Below are positions 19,130 through 28,034 of a DNA stretch of 64,000 nucleotides, one piece after another. The position numbers were made by a program, and so were the translations under genes. The stretch spans positions 248,001 to 312,000 of the forward strand of contig NZ_JAJSDZ010000005.1 in assembly GCF_021272385.1 (NCBI RefSeq). Reading direction: 5' to 3'. Under the pieces are notes generated by a model. The model made no database searches, had not been told where the DNA came from, and saw nothing but the letters and a program-made list of their open reading frames with translations. How positions within the stretch are numbered: the stretch's first letter is position 1; each line of letters opens with the position of its first letter. This DNA comes from Vibrio salinus. Its GTDB lineage: Bacteria > Pseudomonadota > Gammaproteobacteria > Enterobacterales > Vibrionaceae.

Positions 19130-19828
19130 TTAGCTGTCTACCGAAAAATCATCGGGAATTTCAGCCAGAAATTCCCCTTTATTTTGTGGAAAAATCCAAT
19201 ACTCGCCATGATATTTAACCGACGATTTATAATCGGTTTTCTTATGAACAAGCAACCCGGCCTTCCATGCCAGAGAAATAAACTGGCGGTGATTTCCCCG
19301 GACAAACCAGCTCATGGGTTCGACCAGCACTTCGCCATCAAAACAGGATTCACATTGCGTGGCACACAACGCAACCGAATCGGGTCGTTCCGTGAACAAC
19401 TGCACTTTCCCCTGACCGGTTATCGGTTCCGATGTGGACACTTCCCAGTCCAGCGATTCCAGCTGATCCAGAAACGCCTCGATTTGTTTATCGGTGATCT
19501 CTTTCTCACACACAAAATGGCTCTGATACAACGAGGAAATACGCTGAAACAAGATGGGCAATGCGGCCGCCGTTCCCTTTGAACGGCCTGCTTTCTGCCA
19601 GCGAATTAAATCGTCATTCACAACACGTGAAAAGGTATGTTGTTTTAAAGACTTCGTTATCCAGCGCACCAGGTAATGATTATTCGATACCGGAGAATTA
19701 ACCAGTTTCCCCATACGGTGCTGCTGCGCCATATCATTCAGGGCCTGATTTACCAACGTCTGAATTTCACAATAATATTGAGTCAATATGGTTACCTTTA
19801 TGCCATCCAAAAATAAAACCGTGTCCAT
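19130..19828 (-). CDS. DUF2913 family protein
   Basis: 232 residues by the longest reading; the conserved part starts around residue 17 (YYCEIQTLVNQALND). The pattern NNHYLVRW, DLIRWQKAGRSKG, WFVRGNHRQFI and LLVHKKTDYKSSVKYHGEYW is what I know as DUF2913, a family found mainly in Vibrionaceae and relatives, of unknown function. It is cytoplasmic-looking with no signal or TM. The true start may lie at a Met inside the first 20 residues, since the leading 15 do not look conserved. It shares a short convergent spacer with the SDR gene. Confidence 0.7.
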   Translation of the reverse strand: MDTVLFLDGIKVTILTQYYCEIQTLVNQALNDMAQQHRMGKLVNSPVSNNHYLVRWITKSLKQHTFSRVVNDDLIRWQKAGRSKGTAAALPILFQRISSLYQSHFVCEKEITDKQIEAFLDQLESLDWEVSTSEPITGQGKVQLFTERPDSVALCATQCESCFDGEVLVEPMSWFVRGNHRQFISLAWKAGLLVHKKTDYKSSVKYHGEYWIFPQNKGEFLAEIPDDFSVDS

Positions 19829-19914
19829 AATAACGGCTTACATTATGCGAATTTGACAGGTGTTGACATGCCTTCATTCACCTTCCTGAACTGCCCCTTT
19901 CGGCTGGCGCTGAA

Positions 19915-20631
19915 TCATGCATCTTCAGGTCGTTTGGGTATAAAAACCGATGAAATTTCATTGTCACTTAAATACCGGTACTCACCCGGCTCCAGTTCCG
20001 GGTCCAACACAATCGGACCAATACGTTCCCGGTGCAAACTAATCACTTTGTTACCCAAAGCCGCAAACATGCGCTTAACCTGATGGTACTTGCCTTCATG
20101 AATCGTCAGTAACGCTTCTTTTTCTGACAACACCTCTAAATACGCAGGTTTTGTCAGCTCTTTTTCGTTTCGTAACTGGATCCCTTCAGCAAATTTTTCC
20201 ACGTAATCGTGACCCATCGGATCCGCTAACACAACCCGGTAAACTTTGTCACACTTATGCTTTGGCGACGTAATCCGGTGAGACCACTGGCCATCATCGG
20301 TCATCAATACCAGTCCGGTCGTATCAACATCCAACCGACCGGCAAAGTGCCATTTGTACGCATTCGGTTCATCAAAAAGCACATACACCGTATGGTTAAA
20401 ATCATCTTCCTGCGAACACACAAACCCTTCCGGTTTATTCAGCATAATGTAGTTAGGGCCGGGTTTAACCAATTCCCTTTCCTGCCATTCCACACAGGCC
20501 TGTTCACGAACTTTAAACGCGCCGCTTTTCTGAATGTCTCCATCAACTGTCACATCACCGCTTTTTATGATTTTAGTTGCTTCTTTGCGTGTTAAGCCTA
20601 AGCTGTCACAAATGTATTTATCGAGTCTCAT
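19915..20631 (-). CDS. rsuA: 16S rRNA pseudouridine(516) synthase RsuA
   Basis: 238 residues: an N-terminal S4 RNA-binding domain (MRLDKYICDSLGLTRKEATK) then the pseudouridine synthase domain with the catalytic Asp in HFAGRLDVDTTGL. It modifies U516 of 16S rRNA. EGKYHQVKRMFAALGN is the RsuA-type substrate loop. The start is set at the ATG giving MRLDK, with AGAGGT just upstream; an ATG 45 bases earlier would add a non-homologous leader. It is divergent from radD, and with rplY this is the same neighbourhood as in E. coli. Confidence 0.95.
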   Translation of the reverse strand: MRLDKYICDSLGLTRKEATKIIKSGDVTVDGDIQKSGAFKVREQACVEWQERELVKPGPNYIMLNKPEGFVCSQEDDFNHTVYVLFDEPNAYKWHFAGRLDVDTTGLVLMTDDGQWSHRITSPKHKCDKVYRVVLADPMGHDYVEKFAEGIQLRNEKELTKPAYLEVLSEKEALLTIHEGKYHQVKRMFAALGNKVISLHRERIGPIVLDPELEPGEYRYLSDNEISSVFIPKRPEDA

Positions 20632-20711
20632 GGATACCTCTATGCTGTTGAGTCGGGTATTATACGCAGCCATCAATGATTAGTTGAGTTATTTAACGCT
20701 TTTTATTTTCA

Positions 20712-22451
20712 ATGTATATTTTACGACCTTATCAATCCGATGCCGTCAAAGCGGTGATCCATTTTTTCCGGCATTCGTCTAAACCCGCCGTGGTGGTCTT
20801 GCCGACGGGGGCCGGGAAAAGTCTGGTCATTGCCGAACTTGCCCGACTGGCCAAAGGCCGGGTATTGGTGTTGGCTCATGTTAAAGAGCTGGTTGAACAA
20901 AATCACGCAAAGTATGAAGGTTACGGGCTGAGCGCGAGTATATTTTCAGCCGGTTTAGGAAGAAAAGAAACGGAAGAACAAGTGATTTTTGCGTCCATTC
21001 AGTCCGTTGCCAATAATCTCGAACAATTCAAGAATCAATTTTCTCTCCTGATCATCGATGAGTGCCATCGTGTCCCTGAAAATAAAGAAACCCGGTATCA
21101 AAAAGTCATTCAGCACCTGGTTGATATCAATCCGGGGATCAAAATTCTCGGACTGACGGCCACTCCATACCGTTTAGGCATTGGATGGATCTACCAATAT
21201 CATTCCAAAGGAATCGTTCGCTCAGAAGACCCCCGTTTTTTCTACGAGTGCATATACGAACTTCCGATTCAGTATTTACTCGACGATCATTTTTTAACCC
21301 CGGCAAACATCATTGATGCGCCGGTGTTAAGCTATGACTTTTCCCAGATTTCTCCGTCCCGGACCGGTGTGTATAAAGAGTCAGAACTGAATCTGGTCAT
21401 TTCAAAAAATGACCGGGCAACACCACAGATTGTTAAGCAAATCTCTGAAACGGCCACAAACCGGCAAGGCGTGATGATTTTTGCTGCAACCGTGCGCCAT
21501 GCAGAGGAAATTTATCAGTTACTTCCGGATGAGGTGTCCGCAATCATTACCGGCAGCACTCCGGTAACAGAAAGGGATCTCATCATTGATTCCTTTAAAA
21601 ATAAAGACATCAAATTTTTAGTGAATGTCTCGGTTCTTACGACCGGATTTGACGCTCCACATGTGGATCTTATTGCCATATTGCGCCCGACGGCCTCCGT
21701 CAGTTTATACCAACAAATTGTCGGCCGCGGACTTCGCCTGTCTCCCGGGAAAAAAGATTGTCTGGTTCTCGACTATGCCGGCAACCAGTACGATTTGTTC
21801 CAACCGGAAATGAGCGAGCCAAAGCCGGATTCCGACTGCGAACTCATTACCGTCCCCTGCCCGGCCTGCGGCTTTAATAATTCATTTTGGGGTAAAGTCG
21901 ATAGCAATGGCTATTTGCTCGAACACTTCGGACGCAAATGCCAGGGCTTTTTTACCGATGAGGAAACCGGCGAAAAAGAGCACTGCAACTACCGGTTCCG
22001 GGCCAAATATTGTCGCGAATGTGGTGCAGAGAATGATATCGCCGCCAGAGTTTGTCATCTGTGTGACGCCACACTGGTTGACCCGGATAAAAAATTAAAA
22101 GAAGCCCTGAATCTTAAAGATTCACTGGTTTTTGAGTGCGTTGATATGCATTTTTCAACCACAAAAACAGAACGTGGCGCCAACCAACTCAAAGTCAGTT
22201 ACGAAAGTAACAGCGGTTCAATGGTCAGTGAATACTGGAATCTACGGACTAAAACCCAGAAAGCCCGTTTTATGCAGTACTTTGTGCAAATTCATTTAGC
22301 GGACAAACACCGGCCGTTCAGTGCCCTTTCCCCGGGAAAAGTCGTTGATAACCAGCACCGATTTCGTCTGCCTAAATACATTATCGCCTCCAGAAAAGGA
22401 CGATTCTGGACAATCAGAGACAAAATATTCAGCGATGAGTTAAACATTTAA
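20712..22451 (+). CDS. radD: DNA repair helicase-like ATPase RadD
   Basis: 579-residue superfamily-2 helicase-like protein (YejH/RadD). RecA-like domain 1 has Walker A LPTGAGKS and the DECH box LLIIDECHR; domain 2 has VNVSVLTTGFDAPHVD and QQIVGRGLRLSPGK. After about residue 380 there are zinc-finger pairs (CPACGFNN; CRECGAEN with CHLC). In E. coli, RadD aids recovery from double-strand breaks and suppresses crossovers, working with SSB and RecA. The adjacent divergent rsuA and the following rplY match the E. coli order. Confidence 0.95.
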   Translation: MYILRPYQSDAVKAVIHFFRHSSKPAVVVLPTGAGKSLVIAELARLAKGRVLVLAHVKELVEQNHAKYEGYGLSASIFSAGLGRKETEEQVIFASIQSVANNLEQFKNQFSLLIIDECHRVPENKETRYQKVIQHLVDINPGIKILGLTATPYRLGIGWIYQYHSKGIVRSEDPRFFYECIYELPIQYLLDDHFLTPANIIDAPVLSYDFSQISPSRTGVYKESELNLVISKNDRATPQIVKQISETATNRQGVMIFAATVRHAEEIYQLLPDEVSAIITGSTPVTERDLIIDSFKNKDIKFLVNVSVLTTGFDAPHVDLIAILRPTASVSLYQQIVGRGLRLSPGKKDCLVLDYAGNQYDLFQPEMSEPKPDSDCELITVPCPACGFNNSFWGKVDSNGYLLEHFGRKCQGFFTDEETGEKEHCNYRFRAKYCRECGAENDIAARVCHLCDATLVDPDKKLKEALNLKDSLVFECVDMHFSTTKTERGANQLKVSYESNSGSMVSEYWNLRTKTQKARFMQYFVQIHLADKHRPFSALSPGKVVDNQHRFRLPKYIIASRKGRFWTIRDKIFSDELNI

Positions 22452-22636
22452 CCTCAATCTGCCCTTTTTAATACAAAATGGATAAGTTCACCGATAAAAT
22501 ATTGCTCTGACACCAATAGGATGGTAGTATCCGCGCTCGCTTTACCAATGATTCGTTTATGGTAATAAGCGTAGATAGTCAACAAGGTCGCATTGTTGGC
22601 TGTAATATCCCATTTACTAATTTGAGAGTAAATACT

Positions 22637-22915
22637 ATGAAATTTGAAACAGTATTACGTACTGACCTGGGTAAAGGTGCGAGCCGCCGCCTGCGTCTGG
22701 CTGGTCAATTCCCAGCAATCGTTTATGGTGGAACTGAAGCACCGGTATCAATCGCGTTGGATCACGATGCTATCATCAACCAAATGGACAAACCTGAGTT
22801 CTACGAAGCAATTACACTGGTAATTGACGGCAAAGAAGTTAAGGTTAAGCCACAAGACGTTCAACGTCATGCATTCAAACCAAAAGTAGTGCACATGGAC
22901 TTCATTCGCATCTAA
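22637..22915 (+). CDS. rplY: 50S ribosomal protein L25
   Basis: 92-residue short form of L25, which binds 5S rRNA. The conserved core GKGASRRLR...FPAIVYGG and the ending [23 protein letters not shown] are present. The start is the ATG giving [14 protein letters not shown], with GAGAGT upstream; a longer frame with another ATG 78 bases earlier has no homology and overlaps the leader. A strong terminator follows. Confidence 0.97.
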   Translation: MKFETVLRTDLGKGASRRLRLAGQFPAIVYGGTEAPVSIALDHDAIINQMDKPEFYEAITLVIDGKEVKVKPQDVQRHAFKPKVVHMDFIRI

Positions 22916-22996
22916 TTTCCTTACCAGAAATTAGTTGGGTTTAAATCCAACCTTTTGCATATAAATTCGGCCTTACCAACCGATAAAGATTCATAG

Positions 22997-23026
22997 AAAA
23001 CCGATGCTACCAACATCGGTTTTTTT
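22997..23026 (+). terminator. Rho-independent terminator of rplY
   Basis: AAAACCGATG pairs with CATCGGTTTT over a 7-base loop, running into a T-tract to 23026. It is a classic intrinsic terminator. Confidence 0.92.
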
Positions 23027-23372
23027 GCGCCTTAATTTTAAGAAATTTTCAATTTTGTTTTTATATTTCAATAAGTTAAAATGAAAAAATAATACCTGAC
23101 TAATTTAGTCGTGTCATTTCCGTGTGAATTAGCAGGAATGGCATTTGGGAAAGTAAAAACCAATAAGGATATTTTCTTTATTAACCTAAAACCATTAAAG
23201 CAGTGGATTGGTGATAATAGTGCCGGAATTAAATGATATTACCTAGTTATTATTTTGGATATGTGCTTGTAGGAGTTTGATTTTGAGCCCAGTATTAGCT
23301 TCGAAATTAAAATAGATTACTTGAAATGTGCTTGCTCATTTTAATAACATTATTGATTTTTAAGGAAATATC
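23027..23372. other. AT-rich spacer after rplY
   Basis: Little is visible. A 32-codon frame at 23139-23237 (starting MAFGKVKTNKD) has AGGA immediately before the ATG but at poor spacing; it may be a remnant or chance. AT content rises sharply here relative to rplY, marking the edge of a foreign-looking stretch. AAGGA precedes the next gene. Confidence 0.4.
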
Positions 23373-23723
23373 ATGTTTGGAAAAATAATTGTTGATAATA
23401 GAGAAAATCCTGATGTTTATTATGATGGTACCTCTATGGGTATGGGTAAAATTAAATTTACATGCTCTAAATGCCAAAACTCTGTCGAAGAAATAACTCT
23501 TGAATTACTTAGGCAGACCAATGATCTTTCCAAGCAAGAAGTGAGTGAGATGAACCGTTTCTTTTCTGTAGAAAAAGAACCTGTATGCGGACACTCTTCA
23601 GATGTTGGATACATAGTTTGCGATCATTGCAAGCAAAAATTTGCTATATATTGCAGTGGAGCAGAAATTCAAATGTGTCGTTATCAGGCTGCTTTACTTT
23701 GTGTGGCTGAATACGATAAATAA
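23373..23723 (+). CDS. Hypothetical Cys-rich (zinc-ribbon-like) protein
   Basis: 116 residues; I do not recognise the family. Two metal-binding-looking clusters are seen: CSKC near residue 31 and CGH (about 73) with CDHC (about 86), plus further Cys near the C-terminus (IYCSGAEIQMCRYQ, LLCVAE). A zinc ribbon is the most likely fold. AAGGAAATATC precedes the ATG, a good ribosome site. No signal or TM. The gene lies alone in an AT-rich stretch between rplY and a convergent binding-protein gene, and may be acquired. Confidence 0.65.
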   Translation: MFGKIIVDNRENPDVYYDGTSMGMGKIKFTCSKCQNSVEEITLELLRQTNDLSKQEVSEMNRFFSVEKEPVCGHSSDVGYIVCDHCKQKFAIYCSGAEIQMCRYQAALLCVAEYDK

Positions 23724-23863
23724 TATTGGGTCTAGAATTAAGTGCTAGAGTAATAGTAATAACGCTGACCTTGAGCCGTATTTTCTAGCAAAATCTTGGA
23801 TAGAAGCCGTGTTATAGACGTTTTAATACGGGCAAAAGTGCCACAATTCGAATGGCTCATGCG

Positions 23864-24781
23864 CTACTTACCGATATAAATTACCGAGGTATTAATTTTT
23901 TCTTTAGTCAATTTCCCTTTAATTGCCTTATGAACAACATATACTCCTTGATAACCCATTTGATAAGGCGATTGGGTGATATATCCCTGCAGTTTTTCTT
24001 CTTTAAAACTTTTTACAATAATAGGAGAATCATCAAAACCAATATGAACAACGCCTTTATGTATATTAATTGAATCTTTAACCAAAATAGTTCCTACAGT
24101 TGTTGTGTCGTTAGGAGTGAAAATCCCATCCATTTCATTTAACTGTAAAAGCGTAGATTTTACACGATTTCTAGCTTCGCCAACTCGTGTTCCAATATAT
24201 GGGTCAGCTACGATATCTATCCCTTTTTTTTTAGCCTCATCGACAAAGCCAGACTCTCTTGCATCCGTTGAAGCAACCCCTTCTTTTAAACGGAATAAAA
24301 CGACTTTACCATGTCCACCTAAAGCTTCTGACATTTTTTGCGCAGCTAGTTTACCAGCCGCATAATTATCTGTTTTAACTGTGGCTATTCTTTCTCCTCC
24401 AGTATCCCTATCAATATATACCGTAGGGATATTTTGTTTTTTCAATTGAGAGACGTATTTATTAATGGCTGAACCTGATGGCGCAATAACGACACCATTG
24501 CATTGATATTTTCTTATAAAATACTGGAGGATATGCATTTGTCCGGAACTATCATTGTCGTTAATGGTTCCTCGGACATGTATATCATAACCCAGTTCAT
24601 TTCCAGCTTGAGTCGCACCATCAACAACTTTTGACCAGAATGGTCTTGAAGCGCTACCAGATAATACTAATGCTAAACACTGCCTTGCTTTTGCAGGAAA
24701 AGATACAAAAAATAAATTTAAGAGAGAAAAGATGATAATAATTTTGTTGATACCCATGAAAATTTTCACACTAGAACTCAT
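23864..24781 (-). CDS. Orphan periplasmic sugar-binding protein (RbsB-like)
   Basis: About 305 residues: an export signal (basic GINK then a hydrophobic stretch IIIIFSLLNLFF, cleavage near FPAKA) and a type-1 periplasmic binding fold. Ribose-binding-like landmarks are QCLALVLSGSASRPFWSKVVDGA, CNGVVIAPSGS, VYIDRD, FTPNDTTTVG and VHIGFDDSP. The start is uncertain: ATG at 24781 or 24757, or a GTG at 24769, all with weak ribosome sites; a still longer frame to 24865 has no signal-like start. No permease or ATPase gene is adjacent, so it may feed a distant transporter or act as a sensing partner of a chemoreceptor. Confidence 0.8.
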   Translation of the reverse strand: MSSSVKIFMGINKIIIIFSLLNLFFVSFPAKARQCLALVLSGSASRPFWSKVVDGATQAGNELGYDIHVRGTINDNDSSGQMHILQYFIRKYQCNGVVIAPSGSAINKYVSQLKKQNIPTVYIDRDTGGERIATVKTDNYAAGKLAAQKMSEALGGHGKVVLFRLKEGVASTDARESGFVDEAKKKGIDIVADPYIGTRVGEARNRVKSTLLQLNEMDGIFTPNDTTTVGTILVKDSINIHKGVVHIGFDDSPIIVKSFKEEKLQGYITQSPYQMGYQGVYVVHKAIKGKLTKEKINTSVIYIGK

Positions 24782-25077
24782 GTTTTTAGTATAGCTGCAA
24801 ATATAATTCAGCTCTTCTCCGTTAAGTATGGGACAAACTGTTAAGTAACCAGACCAATCTAACACTACCGATATCGTTTTTTACGCTTTAATTTTAAACA
24901 GAATTCAAAATCCTTTAGCTATCATCAAAAAAGTCAGGTATTCAAGGCCGCAACACAAACAACTATAACCATCTAAAATTTCCAACTGATCAGACCAATA
25001 TTTTGTACAAATATCACGAATTTATGTATACAATCCATCTCATAAATTTAAAGTCAAGCTAATGGAATCTCAATTAT

Positions 25078-25398
25078 ATGAAGAAAAACAAAAAAATCAT
25101 ATTCGCCTCTTGTATAGCCATTTTATCAGGTAGCTATTCTTTTTCTGCTTTTTCTGCTTTTTCTGCATATAGTAAATTTTACAGTCATTATGAAGCGGGA
25201 AAATGCAGTGACAACAGCACGGGGATAAATATCTCAGAGAACATGGTAAAAAATGCGATAAGTTATGCAAGAATATGGTGTAAAGGCTTTGGCAAGACAG
25301 CTCAGGGAGCAAAAAAACAGGATTATAATGTAGAAACTGAAGGTAATGCTCCTTACTTTTGCAGAGTTGAAGGCTATATAGAATGTAGTAAATCATAG
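25078..25398 (+). CDS. Small secreted hypothetical protein with FSA repeats
   Basis: 106 residues with a signal peptide (MKKNKKIIFASCIAILSGSY) running into three Phe-Ser-Ala repeats encoded by a 9-bp tandem repeat. The mature part of about 75 residues has four Cys (KCSD, WCKGF, FCRVE, ECSKS), suggesting two periplasmic disulphides. The family is not recognised. It is convergent with the chemoreceptor gene at 25504-27132 and shares an 11-bp hairpin with it. No clear SD is seen (AATCTCAATTATATG), which leaves some doubt. Confidence 0.55.
   Translation: MKKNKKIIFASCIAILSGSYSFSAFSAFSAYSKFYSHYEAGKCSDNSTGINISENMVKNAISYARIWCKGFGKTAQGAKKQDYNVETEGNAPYFCRVEGYIECSKS
25140..25166 (+). repeat. Three tandem 9-bp units TTTTTCTGC inside a signal peptide
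   Basis: Three exact copies of TTTTTCTGC encoding Phe-Ser-Ala repeats. Unit loss or gain would keep the frame and change only signal-peptide or linker length. Confidence 0.85.
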
Positions 25399-25458
25399 CA
25401 AATAACCGCCAACTTAATGTTTGCGATCTGTTTGATTATACTGAACATATCTCATTCC

Positions 25459-25487
25459 AGGCAGTCACACAAAATATGTGACTGCCT
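25459..25487. terminator. Bidirectional hairpin between convergent genes
   Basis: Perfect 11-bp stem AGGCAGTCACA / TGTGACTGCCT with a 7-base loop, midway between the small secreted protein gene and the convergent chemoreceptor gene. T-tails are weak on both sides. Confidence 0.65.
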
Positions 25488-25503
25488 TACTTAAGACGAG
25501 TTG

Positions 25504-27132
25504 TTATTTGACCTTAAATTTACTCACGTCTTCAAATAATTTGCATGTTGATAAATCAACATCTTGTGTAATTTTATATATATTATCTGAAAGCTCCTGA
25601 TTCTTTCTATTATTATCGTTCAACTCAACTAAATTAGAATTAATTTCTTCTGAAGTGCTACTCTGTTCTTCAGTAGCTGCCGCAATCTGCGTTGCCATAT
25701 CATTAATTTGCTCAGTCGAGCTTCGAATGTTTTCAAACATTGATTTAGTTTGATTTGTCAGAGCAACATTCATCTGAACTTTTTCAGAACCGTCCTTAAT
25801 AGAATCTACTGCTTTTCTCACACCGACTTGAAGCTGATCTATCATTTGCTGGATTTCTTCTGTAGATTTTTGTGTTTTACTTGCCAATGAACGAACTTCA
25901 TCAGCAACCACAGCAAATCCTCTTCCTTGCTCACCAGCCCTTGCAGCCTCGATAGCAGCATTCAATGCAAGTAAATTAGTTTGTTCAGCAATATTTCGTA
26001 TCACATCCAGTACCGATACAATATTACTCGCATCCTCTGCCAAACTTTCAATAGACTGGTTTGCATGATGTATTGAATCTGACAATGTGCCAATATGGGT
26101 AACCGACTGTTGAATGATCTCGACACCTTCAGACGTCATATTCACCGTCTCATTGGTCACCTGAGAGGCACTTGATGTATGTTGTGCAACTTCTTTAACT
26201 GAGCAACTAAATTCATTTACCGCCGTGGCGACCATTTCAAGGTTATATCCTTGTTTAGAATTAATTTGTTGACTACTTTCGCAACTGAATTTTAAGTTAT
26301 TGGAATTATCAGTTAGTGATTGAGTGCTTTCACTAATCTCTCTTATTAATAATTGTAATGTACTAACAAAATCATCAAATGTGGATGCCAGCTTACCAAG
26401 TTCATCTGTTTTTTTAGTATTAATACGCTGAGTCAAATCTCCATCCCCGCTATTTATTTCCTGAATCCTATTTGATAATTCGTTAATATCAGCCACTAAA
26501 TTCTTCGGTACAAAAAAAGTAATCAACCCACCGATAGCCAGAGAGCAAACAATAAAAATCGTCAGCCAAAGTTCATGTCGCTGAATTTGCATATCTGTAT
26601 TAGCCATCACTTTATCGGAATGAGAATCAAGATATTCGCCAGCTAAATCATACAGATCTCGTAATGAAGAAAATTTACTTTCTATTCCGTTTGATAATAA
26701 TGAATTCGCTTCATTGGTTTTTCCCTGATCGACTAAGCTAAAAAAATGCTCAGAATCATCTTTCCAGTTAATAAAACGCTGATCAAAAGAAGAAAGCTCT
26801 GACTGAACGTCAGAAAATGCTTTCATCAAGTTCCGATATTTATTCATTCGATCGAAAGCTTGCTGTGCATTTTCTTCAAACTCTTTCAGATGGTTAGGTG
26901 ATGGCGACTTCAGATATTTAAGCTGAGCAACGTGCGCCTGATAAAGGTCCCTATCTGCATTCAAAATAGCTGAGATTGCCGGTAGATAACGGAGACCAAA
27001 CGATTCAATTCCATGATTCAGCTTTACCGTTAAAGAGTTTGAAGCAATATAAACAATCAAAACCAAAACGGTCACAATGCTTATTGCTAATGACAATTTT
27101 GCTCGAATACTTCTTTTAACTACTGAGAGCAT
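25504..27132 (-). CDS. Methyl-accepting chemotaxis protein, four-helix-bundle sensor type
   Basis: 542-residue receptor. TM1 at about residues 13-33, then an all-helical periplasmic domain of about 155 residues resembling 4HB_MCP sensors, TM2 at about 191-211, HAMP to about 265 with a DGDLTQRI segment, and the signalling domain with [20 protein letters not shown] and [19 protein letters not shown] lies 8 bases before the ATG. Ligand unknown. The orphan binding-protein gene is about 700 bases away on the same strand downstream, so a partnership is possible but not shown. Confidence 0.94.
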   Translation of the reverse strand: MLSVVKRSIRAKLSLAISIVTVLVLIVYIASNSLTVKLNHGIESFGLRYLPAISAILNADRDLYQAHVAQLKYLKSPSPNHLKEFEENAQQAFDRMNKYRNLMKAFSDVQSELSSFDQRFINWKDDSEHFFSLVDQGKTNEANSLLSNGIESKFSSLRDLYDLAGEYLDSHSDKVMANTDMQIQRHELWLTIFIVCSLAIGGLITFFVPKNLVADINELSNRIQEINSGDGDLTQRINTKKTDELGKLASTFDDFVSTLQLLIREISESTQSLTDNSNNLKFSCESSQQINSKQGYNLEMVATAVNEFSCSVKEVAQHTSSASQVTNETVNMTSEGVEIIQQSVTHIGTLSDSIHHANQSIESLAEDASNIVSVLDVIRNIAEQTNLLALNAAIEAARAGEQGRGFAVVADEVRSLASKTQKSTEEIQQMIDQLQVGVRKAVDSIKDGSEKVQMNVALTNQTKSMFENIRSSTEQINDMATQIAAATEEQSSTSEEINSNLVELNDNNRKNQELSDNIYKITQDVDLSTCKLFEDVSKFKVK

Positions 27133-27512
27133 TTTTTTGCTCCTTTTTGTACATCGTTAAGTTAAAGATAGTATATTTCAGCAAATATATTTATTCTATG
27201 AATAGTAAATTCATCATATACAATATGTTAATATAAATCTAATTTTATATAAATTTAATTATATTTCCACTCATATATATGTTTCCAGATTAAACAATTC
27301 TCATTCATATTAACTGTCAAACACATAATAAAACCGGTAACATAATACTTTATAATAAGATACTTATTACATATAACTATAATAAGTTTGATTGATTATT
27401 GTAGACATGTTAATGAAAAATAATATCGATACTAAAATTGACAATAATTATCACATAAAAATTTCATGACAGCCCCAGAATTCAATAGTTCATGTAACTA
27501 AACACTGTTCCT
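27133..27512. other. Very AT-rich intergenic region upstream of the chemoreceptor gene
   Basis: Holds the chemoreceptor promoter (minus strand) and the 3' side of the small stefin-like gene. A perfect 7-bp dyad TAATAAG/CTTATTA with a 3-base centre is at 27353-27369. No ORF or RNA gene is recognised. Confidence 0.5.
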
Positions 27513-27785
27513 TTAGTAAGCCAGTGATTTAATGTCCGTAATTCCAACATTACCTTTCAGATCCCTGAACATATGAACCATTGCTGGATAAGGAGCCGCT
27601 CCCGGCGATTCAAGCTCAGCATTACAGAAAAAAGCATAATTACAGCCTGCGACAACCTGTGTAGCAACAACCAAAGGCTGATAACTTATACCAACAAATC
27701 CCTCCATTCCATGGATAAAAACATCCTTTTCTTCATCGGACAGTTCATGAAAAGGACTCCAGCCACCAGAAAATTGATTTGCCAT
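27513..27785 (-). CDS. Stefin/cystatin-like small protein
   Basis: 90-residue protein without signal peptide. It contains TQVVAGCNY at about residues 42-50, matching the cystatin first inhibitory loop QxVxG and its usual follow-on NY. The wider order also fits a stefin: an N-terminal helix (LSDEEKDVFIHGMEGFVG), a strand into QVVAG, a strand (AFFCNAELE), then AMVHMFRDLKGNVGITDI where stefins have their last strands. Family knowledge: cystatins inhibit papain-like cysteine proteases. Whether this bacterial version inhibits proteases, and which, is unknown. It sits between a chemoreceptor gene and yghU, all on the minus strand. Confidence 0.7.
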   Translation of the reverse strand: MANQFSGGWSPFHELSDEEKDVFIHGMEGFVGISYQPLVVATQVVAGCNYAFFCNAELESPGAAPYPAMVHMFRDLKGNVGITDIKSLAY

Positions 27786-28034
27786 ATATTCTCCCTTCTG
27801 TTTATTAAAACAGCCTTATGATTATAGTTGAATAAAAATAACAAGAATTCTCATGGCAATTTTATTCATTAAAATATGGCATCTGTCTAAAAAAGTGGAA
27901 GGAGCATTTAAAATTCGCATCGTATTAATGAGTTATCTATAACAGAAGTGACCGGGCAAACCATTTTTCGGCTTAATACCAAAGAATTGCAATTTCAGCA
28001 GCCCGGCTCTATCAAAATGATGCTAAAGAAAGAT

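Noticed and set aside
23139..23237. 32-codon ORF with AGGA next to its ATG
   Set aside because: SD spacing is too short and no homology was recognised; noted only in the spacer entry.
23772..23859. Nested inverted repeats (TGAGCC/GGCTCA and CCGTATT/AATACGG) considered as an integron attC site
   Set aside because: No attC core sites (RYYYAAC/GTTRRRY) are positioned properly and there is no cassette array.
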